Assembly: GCF_022201045.2 (NCBI RefSeq)
Contig: NC_068558.1
Span: forward strand, 1,488,001-1,552,000
Length of the DNA: 64,000 nucleotides
Origin: Citrus sinensis
Taxonomy: Eukaryota; Streptophyta; Magnoliopsida; Sapindales; Rutaceae
Reading direction: 5' to 3'
Position 1 is the stretch's first letter. Every line of letters begins with the position of its first letter. The position numbers were made by a program, and so were the translations under genes. Positions 50,650 through 64,000 of this stretch are shown piece after piece. The notes beneath the pieces were generated by a model. The model did not search any database, was not told where the DNA came from, and saw only the letters and a list, made by a program, of their open reading frames with translations.

Positions 50650-51191
50650 AGTATTAGCGTTACAATAATCCCCAGTTTGACCAAGAAAGAGTGGTGAGAC
50701 AAGACATTATTCATCTTGACAATGCGTGCATGCAAATTTTTAACGATATTTTGAGATAATATTAAATTTAAGGGCTTTCAATAAACTTGACTAGGTCTAG
50801 GTAGTAGGTTCGATTAAAAAAAAAAACAATTTTAAGTTCACAAATGTTAGGAGTAATTTACATTTTACCTATGCAACCAAAAAACACGAGGCAGGATGGC
50901 ATTGGTTTGGCGGGGAAAAGATAAAATACGTGGATGCAAAAATAGCAAATGCAGGTCGATGTTATTTATTACTTATAAAACATAAGAAAAGTCGCCTTCA
51001 TTTCACGGATTTTCAAACAAATTTCAGATCAAAAGGTGTGGTTAGGAGGCGCAAAAAGTTGTTGCTGCATTCATATTTTCACATTCACAACACGCTCTGG
51101 CAAGACCCAAATGCTCAAGCTCAACTCTGATAAAACAGTAAACGGCCAGAAGCAGAGAAAAAGAGAACCCAGTTCTGGGTTTTGACTGAAA

Positions 51192-54713
<3,522 letters not shown>

Positions 54714-55601
54714 GAGTATGCTTTGCTTGTGCTGTAGAAATTCATATGGAACAAACCCTCGTTTGCCCCTAATACAATGTATTTTCATAATCCTTCTGTA
54801 GAATGGTGAGTAGGAAAAACACTAAAGTTCATTTTCGTGTACCTTAAAGCTGGAGTTCGGTAATGTTCAAGCAGCTTAACAATAACTTCTCTGACTATTG
54901 GGACCCAAAAATATGCATGAAGGCCCGATTGCTTGTTAGTTTCCATGCTTACAAAATCAGTGAATGCAGCTGCATTGGACCTTGAAAGAGACTGGTAAAA
55001 GGATAGAATAAGTTGGGAATTTTGGAGGTTAAAGCAAATTAGGAATACTATGTTGTTCATGCTTACTTCCAGTTTTTCTGAAAACCTTTGGAGTTAAATC
55101 AATATAATTACATATAATGAGTTGTTTCCTGTATCTCTCTGTCCTTCCGATGTGGGCTATTATGTGCTGGGGTTGATGCTTATAGAAATTCGTAGTAAGA
55201 CAAAATGGTTGTAAAGTGTTAAAAATTTGTGAAATCTTGATGCTACATCCTGGTCTAAATTCCTAGTTACAACCGGTTTATTTTTCTTTACAAAAAGGAA
55301 AAGCGAAAATTTGAGTCTACGATGATGATGCGAGAAATCTGAGTTGTTGGTAGGAAGAAAAAAAAAAGAAATTAGATTACGATGGAACTAGAAGTTCAAA
55401 CTAACAAACCCAATACGAGAAAAAATAAAAATAAAAATTCTAATCCTTATCGCCTTTTTTGAATTAAATCGATTTTGTGGGTTAGAGCGATAATTTAGTC
55501 GCATTACTTTATTTGCAACCAACTGTAAGTATAGGTTTGGTGACTTATCATATCACTGCAAATAGGGACTGAAATCCCTTATACATACGTAACAATTCGC
55601 G
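54714..55601. other. Spacer between convergent MAP kinase and GH28 genes
   Basis: It should hold the two 3' untranslated regions. A 91-codon minus frame (54785-55060) overlaps the MAP kinase 3' side and is considered chance. No other signal is seen. Confidence 0.7.
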
Positions 55602-58293
55602 TTACAAGTAATTTGCTTTGTAGGAGCACATTTGAACTTCCATGTTCTCAACGGGCAATCTGTTGTCAGGAAAATTACATTCCGTGGTCTTCGCCGGTTC
55701 GTGATCTGGCAACAATTCACATGGTTTGGGAGTCACACCACTCGAAATCCCGGTAATATCAGTGCAGTTCCACTGAAGTTTCTTAGGCTTGTTGGTTAGC
55801 TCAATGGTCACATTTGATATGCAAATTCCAGTAAAAGGATCCCCAGCAATTCCTTCCAATCTAGCTGCCATTGTTACATTCTCAGCAACCATGTCACGAT
55901 AATTGATATTCTGAATCACGGGAAGTGCATGCGGATCATAGTTATTGTCAGGATGAGAACCATAACTGCCTGTAATCCAAAATGCCCATTTCATGGTTTT
56001 CATTGTCATTCTTCTCACATATACGTCCTTCACAAAACCTCCTCTTCCAACAGCAGTTTTGATCCTGACACCTGATTCAGAATCAATGGCTGTGATATCT
56101 TCTGCCCGTACGTCCTGAATCCCACCGGACATCTCACTTCCCAGTGCAATCACTGCACTGAATGGAGAAATGCACGTTAGGCGTCTGATAATAAGCTGCT
56201 TTGTTGGCATCCCGTAAGCAATACCATACTGATCCCAGCCACTTTTAACTGCTACACAGTCATCCCCTGATACAATGTAGCAGTCCTCTATTCTGGTGTT
56301 TGTGCAAGAATCTGAAATCAGAATCAAACGGTTGCTATTTGCTTAGTATTTGTTGAAGCATAGCCTAGTGGAAGTAACAGTTTGTTCCTAAATCTTTAAT
56401 CTGTTGCCGGAACATTTTAGGTGTGTTAGACTTAGGTTCCTCTCTCAGGAAGTTAAATATTTTCAAGAATATGGCAAGAAAATGTTGGTGCATGTTCTTC
56501 TAAGTGGTTTAAAAACATTGCTGCATACTCACCAGGATTAATACCATCAGTGTTTGGAGATGTCACCGGCGCTAAGATCGTTATGCCTTGAACTATGACA
56601 CTACTGCATTCCATAACATCGATTGTTAGAACAAAAAGGAACAAATTTTAGGGATTAAACTATCAATGTATTTAGACAAGTATAAGTATATGTAATTAGG
56701 TACTAGAGAAGCAGAAAGCAACCTGCTATAAACAGGATGAACATTCCAGGATGGGGAATTGATCAATGTGAGGTTGGATATTTGAATATTCTGTGAGTAC
56801 ATGATTTCAATAAGGTATGGGCGGGTATACTTTAGCTCTCCCGCACGAAATTTTCGCCACCAGAGCTCACCCTGACCATCAATAGTTCCATTGTCCCCTG
56901 AAATTCAATGAAATCTTCTGTAATGCTAACTAATCACACATATAAATCTCCGTCTAGTTTCAGAAGTTACGCTTGATTCACTGGTACCTGTTATGACAAC
57001 ATCAGTGAGGTTGGTTCCAAAAATAAGACTGCTATACCTTCCACCTTCTGTGTCCCTTCCTCTACCGTAGGATGGCAAAGGCTCGATCACAGGCCATTCT
57101 TTCTCATCCTAGCCCAATTGATAAAAAATAGAAAAAGAATAATCAATTCGGATTAGATCGTGATACAAATCATTTCATCATCTAATCATCAGATTATTTA
57201 AGCATTATAAATGAAAGTTCTCAAAATAGAAACTATGATGCTAATAGTCAGCATGATGCATCTTGTTATTAGTAGAGAAACATGCTTTAGACTCCGTTTT
57301 TGGTATTCTAGTGATATAGCTCTTTAAGCCGCAATTGTTGGGAATGAAAGCTCAAGCTGTCAAGGAAAAGTTAATAGATGTTTGATAAATGTCATTGGTA
57401 GACTTTAGAGCTTATTTTTGATTTAGTAGCTGTAGGAAATAATCAGATGTGCTGCCAAAGTCAACCTGTTAGCCTGAAATAAGTGTTTCCTAGGAAATGC
57501 AGGTCTAAAGTCAATATTTATCAACAATAAAAAGACTAGTTCTAGTATTCAAGACACACATTAACGGCTGAAACAAAAGGAACACATTTATTATGAGGCA
57601 GTTCGCATGAATGATATTATACGTTTTAATGGCTGGAAAACTGTTATAGAGTGCGTTTCTATTGTTACGTTTGTTATTCTTCTCGTTTTTCTCTCGGAAA
57701 AATTTTCCCTTATCCGAAACCTAACGGCCGTGATTTAAGGAAAATATACATTGCCTTGCAGGCAGTCTTTTCAATCTCCCAGTAAAATGAATAAACTAAT
57801 GTGTATGATCAGTTGAAGGAACAATCGATAGTACAGAGCTGCTAACCTGGGAAGCAAGAAGAACAGCATCCTTGTGAAGAAACAAAGTGAAATGGCTGGT
57901 GAGATTGAAGCTTCCAGTCAGCCATTTTCCAGGAGGAACAAACAGTTGGGACCCTCCTTCTGACTGGAACCGACTCAAATGATCAATTGCGGCCTTAAAA
58001 GCCTTTGTGTTTGATGTGATTCCATCGCCAACGCCTCCGAATTCCTCCAGTGATGCGCTGTGAGCTCTGCAACTTATTGCTGAGTACTCAAACCAGTCTG
58101 AATTTCGGGCTTTTCTACTCTCAACTCCATTTGTATTTAACGAGATGATAATACCAACTAGCAATATGATACAAATAACCTGCGCGAATTAGAAGAGATT
58201 GCGTTATGTTTGTTTCCGGAGATCACGGAAAGATATGTACGATAGAAGAAGAAGCTTTACCTGAGTTCTTTTGGCAGTTTTTAACGACTCCAT
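55602..58293 (-). CDS. Polygalacturonase-like protein, glycoside hydrolase family 28
   Basis: Six exons, complement(join(55602..56311,56533..56600,56723..56897,56988..57108,57847..58179,58261..58293)), 479 residues. MESLKTAKRTQ-VICIILLVGIIISLN is a signal peptide or anchor, so it acts in the cell wall. The right-handed beta-helix motifs include NTDG (237-240), GDD (259-261) and RIK (326-328), which supply catalytic and substrate-binding residues for pectin hydrolysis. The G-H-G motif is replaced by ALGSEMSGG (299-307): no histidine, as in one plant GH28 clade usually annotated as probable polygalacturonase. Activity on homogalacturonan is therefore uncertain. A TATA box lies 70 bp upstream. 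Length is normal for plant members. Confidence 0.93.
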
Positions 58294-58362
58294 TGAATAA
58301 AAGATGGGTTGCTCTGGCTTGGCTTGTTCAAAGAGTCCAGGGACTTTGATGCTTGTTTACGA

Positions 58363-58370
58363 TTTATATA
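58363..58370 (-). promoter_or_regulatory. TATA box of the GH28 gene
   Basis: TATATAAA on the minus strand in the context CCCCTATATAAATCG, about 70 bp upstream of the ATG at 58293. Transcription would start near 58335. Confidence 0.65.
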
Positions 58371-61300
58371 GGGGAAGAACTCCGGACTTTTAGCACAATA
58401 TCGACAATCCCCCAGTTTACGTTGATGTTTAATCTTATGAGAAGAAAATGCGAGAAAAGTGGAAGAAAAAGAAAACTGATTAAAGTAAAAAGATTAAAGA
58501 AAAACAGAGACCAAAATATCATTTTAAAATGTGACAAAGATAATTGTGTGTACCACAAGCAAACTGAGGGGTAAACGTGGAATGCGTGCGTCTTTTTTGA
58601 AATTTTATATTTATTATTATTATTATTTTTAAACAGAGTACATTGTATAACATGAGAGTCAAAATGAAAATTTTAGGGAGATTTTTATTGGATGGTGAAG
58701 GTGAGAGTGGAAGTGGAGACAACCCCAGATTGTGATCATTGTCCCATTTGAGTTATACGCAATTTTAATAATTTGAGTTGGGATTTCTGAATTAGGTTCT
58801 ATCTAAAATTTTTAAAAACATGGCACAATGAATCAACATGCCTACCCACTAGTCCTTTTTTTTTTTTTTCTCCATCTACTCCACTTACTCTGTTTTGTGC
58901 AAATGGAAAAAGAAACTGCATGTGTTGTTGTTCTTCTGATGTCAGGATTACCCAATAACAATATCGCATTTGTTTTTATTAGCAATAGGTTTTAAAACGA
59001 ATACATGCATTTGTGACCTTCGGTGCTACAGCAGACAAAGCTTGTCCGATACTGCCATTTCTTAGGCTTATGAGAAGTCGAAAGCAACCGCCGGGGCCCC
59101 GCATCACGATACTTTTGTCAGGATTCGAGGCTTGTGGGCATGACATCCCGTGACCAAAGTTCCATTCGGCTTCACGGGTTAAGTTATCGTAAAGTTGTTA
59201 CATTTTTTTTCTTTCTCTTCATGTAAAGATACAGAAGATTGCTATTTGAGAACCATTAGGGCCACCAGAAAGTAACACAAATCTCATGTACCTTTTCTTC
59301 AACTAATTCATTTTAAGTTCATTTTCCTGGCAGTACAGCACTAGCAATTAATCAAAATGAGCAGTTAGCAAGCAATGAGTACGGCACTTACCGCGGCATC
59401 CATGTGGGTCTCACTATCACCAAATTTGCACTAAATTCAGAAGCAGCATTCACGGGACGACTTTTAGTTTTAGGTAATCAATCACCAACAGAATGTTTTA
59501 ATAATCCTCTTCTATTTTTGCTTACTGATAATGATGTTTATGACTTTGTGGTTTGGGATGGGGCATTAACGTCCATCTCATTCTATAATTGGCGCATGGG
59601 TATACAAATAATATGGTGTGGTAGTGGTAGTGGCATGGCCGATGAGGCCACCGAGCCTAGATCCATCATCCATGTGCTGTATTGTTTATCTCTCTAAAAG
59701 GCATTCGTAATTTCTTGGTGGGTAAGTGGATGGCAATAGCATGAGTGCTACCTAAGTTTTCGGTGCTTCTTGTATATACACGCTTTCGCGAGATGGAGGA
59801 GTACACATAAAAGGCACTCAAAAATTTTGGCGTAAAAATAAAGGTTTTCTTTTCTTAGAAAAAAAAAAATTGAAGTACTGAGTAAAGACATAAATTGCCA
59901 AGTTTTGTTGTAAAGTTAAGATTCTAATACTAAATATAAAAATACAAACTATAACATTCGGTTTTGTTGCTTTGGATAGATAAAAACTCCTAGGATGAAG
60001 ATCAATTCAAATAATTATATAAAGTATATCAACTCACAGCTCTGCGATATATATATATATATATCTATCAATTTTCCGTAAATACTATTTCACTCTCTAC
60101 TACTTTGAACTAAAATCAATCTTTTCTGTGGCATACATTTGTTTAACCTTTATTGTTGTTCAATTAGTGTATACATATTCAATAGACAATGGAAGAGACA
60201 ATTACATTAAGATGTGTGGTGGATGGGCATGTGCAACTTGCTCAATTTGATTTGTTTTGTGCTCACGCTCGCATGAGATTCAATTTGTTTGGTAGTCACA
60301 GGCGGCGTACAAATATCCCGTTGAAAAAACAAAAAAGTTAGGGCTAGAGTTAGGTTTGGCCCATAGAATTTGCCTGTAGTTGTGTTTGGCCCTCTATTAG
60401 GAGTAGATTTTTCGGCCTCAATTGCGGGAACCTAAGATATCTTCTGGGGGTGGGTCCCCCAGAGTTCAAAATTCTTCAACTGCCCTAGATGTTAGGTTTT
60501 TGATAACTCCACTGGCGTCAAAGCTGATTAACATATTAACGTTCTCAATTAGGAAACTCTGAGAGAAACTTTACTCTTAATTAGATAATTAATTTTAAAT
60601 ATATCCTGCAAGCAAATTAAACTTTATGTCACTGCTATTTGTTAGTTAATTCCCTACACTCAGCAATAGCAACTGAATAAACTGATCGAGCTTCCTTAAT
60701 TCATTCATAACCTCTATAAAGTTAAAATTCAGACGCCCACAAAATGTTATGCCAAATTGTGTACCATTATCATCATTTTGATTCTGACATTGTTTTCTGG
60801 GACTGCAGACTGCAGTTCCTTTAATTTCATTCAATATGTGCATTCAAGTTTAACTTAACTAGTTAGGTCTTTAAGTGATTCGTCCACGAACAAAGGAAAG
60901 ATTTAAAAGGGTGTGTGTGTATACACACAGACACGCAGACTTAGTGCGTCAACGATAACAGTGTGTGACTCGATATGTATGTATGGACCCTAATCCTGCA
61001 CTAGCTAACTACAAAAGGTCTCCAAGTGAAAACCAAACTCTTTCGTTCTATTTAATTAGCAGTGAAGGCGTTTATAAATTTGCCTTCATCATCAAAAGAT
61101 AAAAACACACACCAAAAGGAGAAGAAAACAAGAGGGCAAGCATATTATAGTTTGGTCTCTGTTCCAAGTTGAGAATCATCTTACATCAAGGCATCAGTCA
61201 TCTCACTAAGTTTCTTTCATTTAATCATACCATGCACTCGCAATATACTGCCAATTTCAGAATGCATGCACGAAGCAAAATATGGACAATGAATTAAGCA

Positions 61301-63072
61301 GGATTTCAGGTTACTAAGTTAATGTTACTCTTTGAACCAAGTAAAATGTATAGGCCAGATCATATATATTTAGCATACATGGAAGAGGTCAGAAACAAAG
61401 AATTGATCGCGAATCATATGCAGTAAGCAGGGATTCAAATATTATGGGTGTTATCCCAACGCTGAACTCTTTGAGAGTTCTCCTGAGGGAAGAAGTAACT
61501 TAGAGACTTGCAATATATAATAAGAAGTGGTGCAACGCATGTTAAAGTGGAGTCTAGACATCAAGTTGTAGTTTATAATTATTACTTCATTTTCTTAATA
61601 TTAACTACGTATTGACATCATTCAATTGATAGTGTATGAACAAAATTAGGTATATAAGTTTATAGTACTTAAGGCTCTATTTGATATTAAGGTGGTGTAA
61701 CATTTAAATCACAGTTGCTGTAAAAAAAAAATGTAACTATAAAATAAAAGTTAATATTATTTGGTAAATATAATTTTTAAATATTAATATTGACAAAAAT
61801 AGTAGAGCAGCAACTGCCAACCACAGTACCAAATATAGTGTAACTCTACTCAGTGGAATTGCACAAATATTTGAACTTCATAATACAAAATGAATAAAAA
61901 AAATATGATTATAGTGATAACTAAAATAGGCAACCAATGACAAATCATCCAAAAAATGGATAACTGCTCAATCTTTGCCCTCGGGAAAAAAAATAAAAAT
62001 AAAAGGTCAATAGATACGCTACATATTTATGCATGCACAAGTTTGTAAGAGGTTACAATAAATATATGATCGGCATAAATAATATTACAAAGGAAAGTGA
62101 GTCCCTTCGTGAACTAGGGTTCACTAGCTAATAATAATAAACGATAAAGAATGGAATTAAAGAAGAGCTTTAAAAAAAATGCATGCTAATTAAAGTATTA
62201 TCTTGTTGTTTTCTAATTGCTCTCATAAATGATTAAAGTAGAAGGAAGACAAATCAGCAATCGATGGATTAAAGTTTTATAGTTTTACCCAAAATAAGAA
62301 GTGATAATTTATCATGGAAAGAGATGGTAAACAAGAACCTCTAACAGGAGGCGTCTGTTAACTTGATTCCACCTTCATAGCCATCGAATCAAAAATACAA
62401 TTAATATACAAACAATTTCAGCACTAACCCGCACGCCCGGTGGACGAACTTTTTTCTTATTCTAGATTATAACACAAATAATCATAATTGGCATCTCGAG
62501 CAAACCAATTCTAAAAGATTATATATTCAAATCACGTTCACATCATTATTTAGTCTCTCTATAACAGGAAAAGAAATATAATTATAATAATTCAAAACTG
62601 GGTTTGATTATTAACTTTTATTAATAAGTTGTTTGGGAAGTGATTCGAGGCATATATATGGATTATGGAATGAACTAAAATGTAAAGTCCCTCACTTTTT
62701 GTTAGCTTTGTTTCCATAGCTGGTCATGAAAAACATACACAAGATCCACCATAGAAATTTCACACAAACTGATACAAAATGCTTCTTATTAATGAACATT
62801 ATTAAGACATACATATAGCAAACCATACGTAAATAAAATGAACTATTTGCATCACGAGTCCTGCAAATCCATGTTCATTAGTACATGGAAATCACTAAAC
62901 ATCATATATAAATTACTAGAAAGGCTATCTCCTCGAGTATGATCACATACTGATGAGAACTGAATCCCTTATTTTTTATATTTTCACATTCCATTCAAAT
63001 CACACCAAACTGCAGCTATACTAAATCTCTTATTTAAGGCAAGCAAGTAGGAAGAAATATAAAACACATACA
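58371..63072. other. Spacer between GH28 promoter and SPIRAL1-like gene
   Basis: GH28 promoter DNA at the left is followed by mostly AT-rich sequence. A GC-richer patch at about 59030-59170 (CCGCCGGGGCCCCGC) is non-coding. There is an AT run at 60050-60062 and a small TAA-flanked element at 61673-61840. A 97-codon plus frame at 59404-59697 is unlike any protein I know. About 62800-63072 is likely the 3' untranslated region of the SPIRAL1-like gene. Confidence 0.65.
61673..61840. mobile_element. Small Tourist-like MITE, 168 bp
   Basis: TAA lies on both sides (61670-61672, 61841-61843). The left end GGCTCTATTTGATATTAAGG and the reverse complement of the right end, CACTATATTTGGTACTGTGG, form an imperfect inverted repeat. 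Inside, CACAGTTGCTGTAAA and (reversed) GGCAGTTGCTGCTC also pair. The CAGTTGCTGT motif recalls the element at 10371. Confidence 0.6.
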
Positions 63073-63473
63073 TCACTTATCTCCAAACAGATAGCCGAGT
63101 GAGGAGTCTCCACCGGGAACTGATTTAACTTTTGTTGAGGGACGATCCTGAAGAAACGAGATTTATTATGTGGTAAGTGAAAAAGTGATACCACATACAA
63201 GTAAATACTGCATAAATGTATGGATCAGTGGATATTCTCAGTACTCACAGTTATGAAGTTCCCAGTGTTCTGGCCTTGAGCTCTGTGATAGTTGTTTGAG
63301 ACATTTGGTTTGTTAGGAGCCTGATTATCCTGAGGTTTCTCCGTGGTGGTATCGATCCCATATGGCGGCAAGCTAACTGTCTGTGGAGCCGGAGGTGCAG
63401 CTGGTTTCTCTTCAGACCCAAAAAGATAGCCTAATGAGCTCTGCCCGCCGCCATAGCTCCCACCTCTACTCAT
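63073..63473 (-). CDS. SPIRAL1-like microtubule-associated protein
   Basis: Two exons, complement(join(63073..63147,63249..63473)), 99 residues. SPIRAL1 proteins bind cortical microtubules, especially plus ends, and keep cell expansion straight. Both conserved ends are present: [19 protein letters not shown] at the start, and [33 protein letters not shown] at the end, carrying the repeated SSLGYLFG motif. The middle is Pro/Thr-rich and variable. The intron splits FIT|DRPS, in phase 0. Which SP1L paralogue it is cannot be told with certainty; SP1L2 to SP1L4 are candidates. Confidence 0.93.
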
Positions 63474-64000
63474 GGTTCCTTTAGATCTGTTTAATTAATC
63501 AGCGAATAATGATAGGTAAGAAAGAGGAAAGGTAAGAGCCCTAATTGTATGATGTGCTCGTCGATTTTATGTATGTGAGGTTGCGCAACCATATTTATAT
63601 ATGTACGTGTGTGTGTGTGCCCATTTTTTTTGGTTGATATAATGCATTATGTACCTAGTTGTCATTTATGCTCATTATTGAGCTGTTAGACCCAATAATA
63701 TTACTTGCCTATAGTAACTTACGATTTCGATGCTAAAAAGGGGCATCCTATGAACTAATTTGTTAGCTCTTGTGCACAAGTCCGTTGGTTATGTTTCGAT
63801 GTAAGGATGATTTTTTAGTTCCTTTCATCTGATTACTGAAACTCATGCAACGCTTTGTAATGCGCATGAAAATTACAGTTTCTAATTAGTAACCAAATAT
63901 CCCAGTCCATGTATTATCATGGAATTGAATTTTTGGTCTCTCACTAACAGTAGCATATATGAATGATTAAATATATGTATGTTATATACTGAGTATTATG
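63474..64000 (-). promoter_or_regulatory. Promoter region of the SPIRAL1-like gene
   Basis: On the minus strand a TATA motif (TATATAAAT, 63592-63600) lies about 120 bp upstream of the ATG. A (GT)n tract follows at 63608-63619. I see no coding sequence up to the window end. Confidence 0.5.

Larger units (their letters stand above)
45859..51191. other. AT-rich spacer between HSP90 and MAP kinase genes
   Basis: The first few hundred bases are HSP90 promoter. Then comes very AT-rich DNA with homopolymers, a degenerate dispersed repeat (47289-47957), a possible Pol III B-box remnant (about 49260-49350) and a 103-bp foldback (50547-50649). A 162-codon minus frame at 45652-46140 crosses the HSP90 promoter and is dismissed. 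About 50900-51191 should be MAP kinase promoter and leader. No gene is supported here. Confidence 0.7.

Noticed and set aside
54785-55060. 91-codon minus frame after the MAP kinase
   Set aside because: It lies in the kinase 3' untranslated side with no motif.
59404-59697. 97-codon plus frame
   Set aside because: No resemblance to known proteins and no supporting exon structure.

Overview
The window is nuclear DNA from a flowering plant, almost certainly a eudicot. Genes carry GT-AG introns, the spacers are AT-rich, and miniature transposons and LTR retroelements are common. The reconstructed monodehydroascorbate reductase and other proteins look like Citrus proteins as I remember them. Genus-level assignment is an inference from memory and was not checked.

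Layout. From 1 to about 9,324 lies most of one Ty3/gypsy retrotransposon of the Tat lineage, whose 5' LTR and gag start lie left of the window. It has an uninterrupted gag-pol frame with two RNase H domains, a 121-bp tandem array, a spliced antisense gene, and a 3' LTR with triplicated 56-bp repeats. Then follow eight conserved host genes: chloroplast/mitochondrial monodehydroascorbate reductase (minus, 16 exons), a ROH1/BYPASS1-related protein (minus), an R2R3-MYB of the MYB103 type (plus), 40S ribosomal protein S10 (plus), cytosolic HSP90 (minus), a group B MAP kinase of the MPK4 type (plus), a GH28 polygalacturonase-like protein (minus) and a SPIRAL1-like microtubule protein (minus). I rebuilt every exon boundary by hand; all reading frames close and lengths match the families. 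A decayed PPR gene split by an LTR-like insertion lies between S10 and HSP90.

The spacers hold many non-autonomous elements: a 626-bp hAT element with a perfect 8-bp target duplication, several Tourist/Harbinger-like elements with TAA duplications, a two-copy family of about 198 bp, a 616-bp TRIM-like element, and an 82-bp-arm hairpin between two larger AT-rich elements.

The host genes are not an operon or pathway. Two neighbourhoods look like old conserved synteny: MDAR6-ROH1-MYB103 (Arabidopsis At1g63940, At1g63930, At1g63910) and RPS10-HSP90 (At5g52650, At5g52640). I see no evidence of a wholly new biological system. The most unusual items are the tandem array inside the Tat element, the spliced antisense gene, the long hairpin and the interrupted PPR pseudogene.
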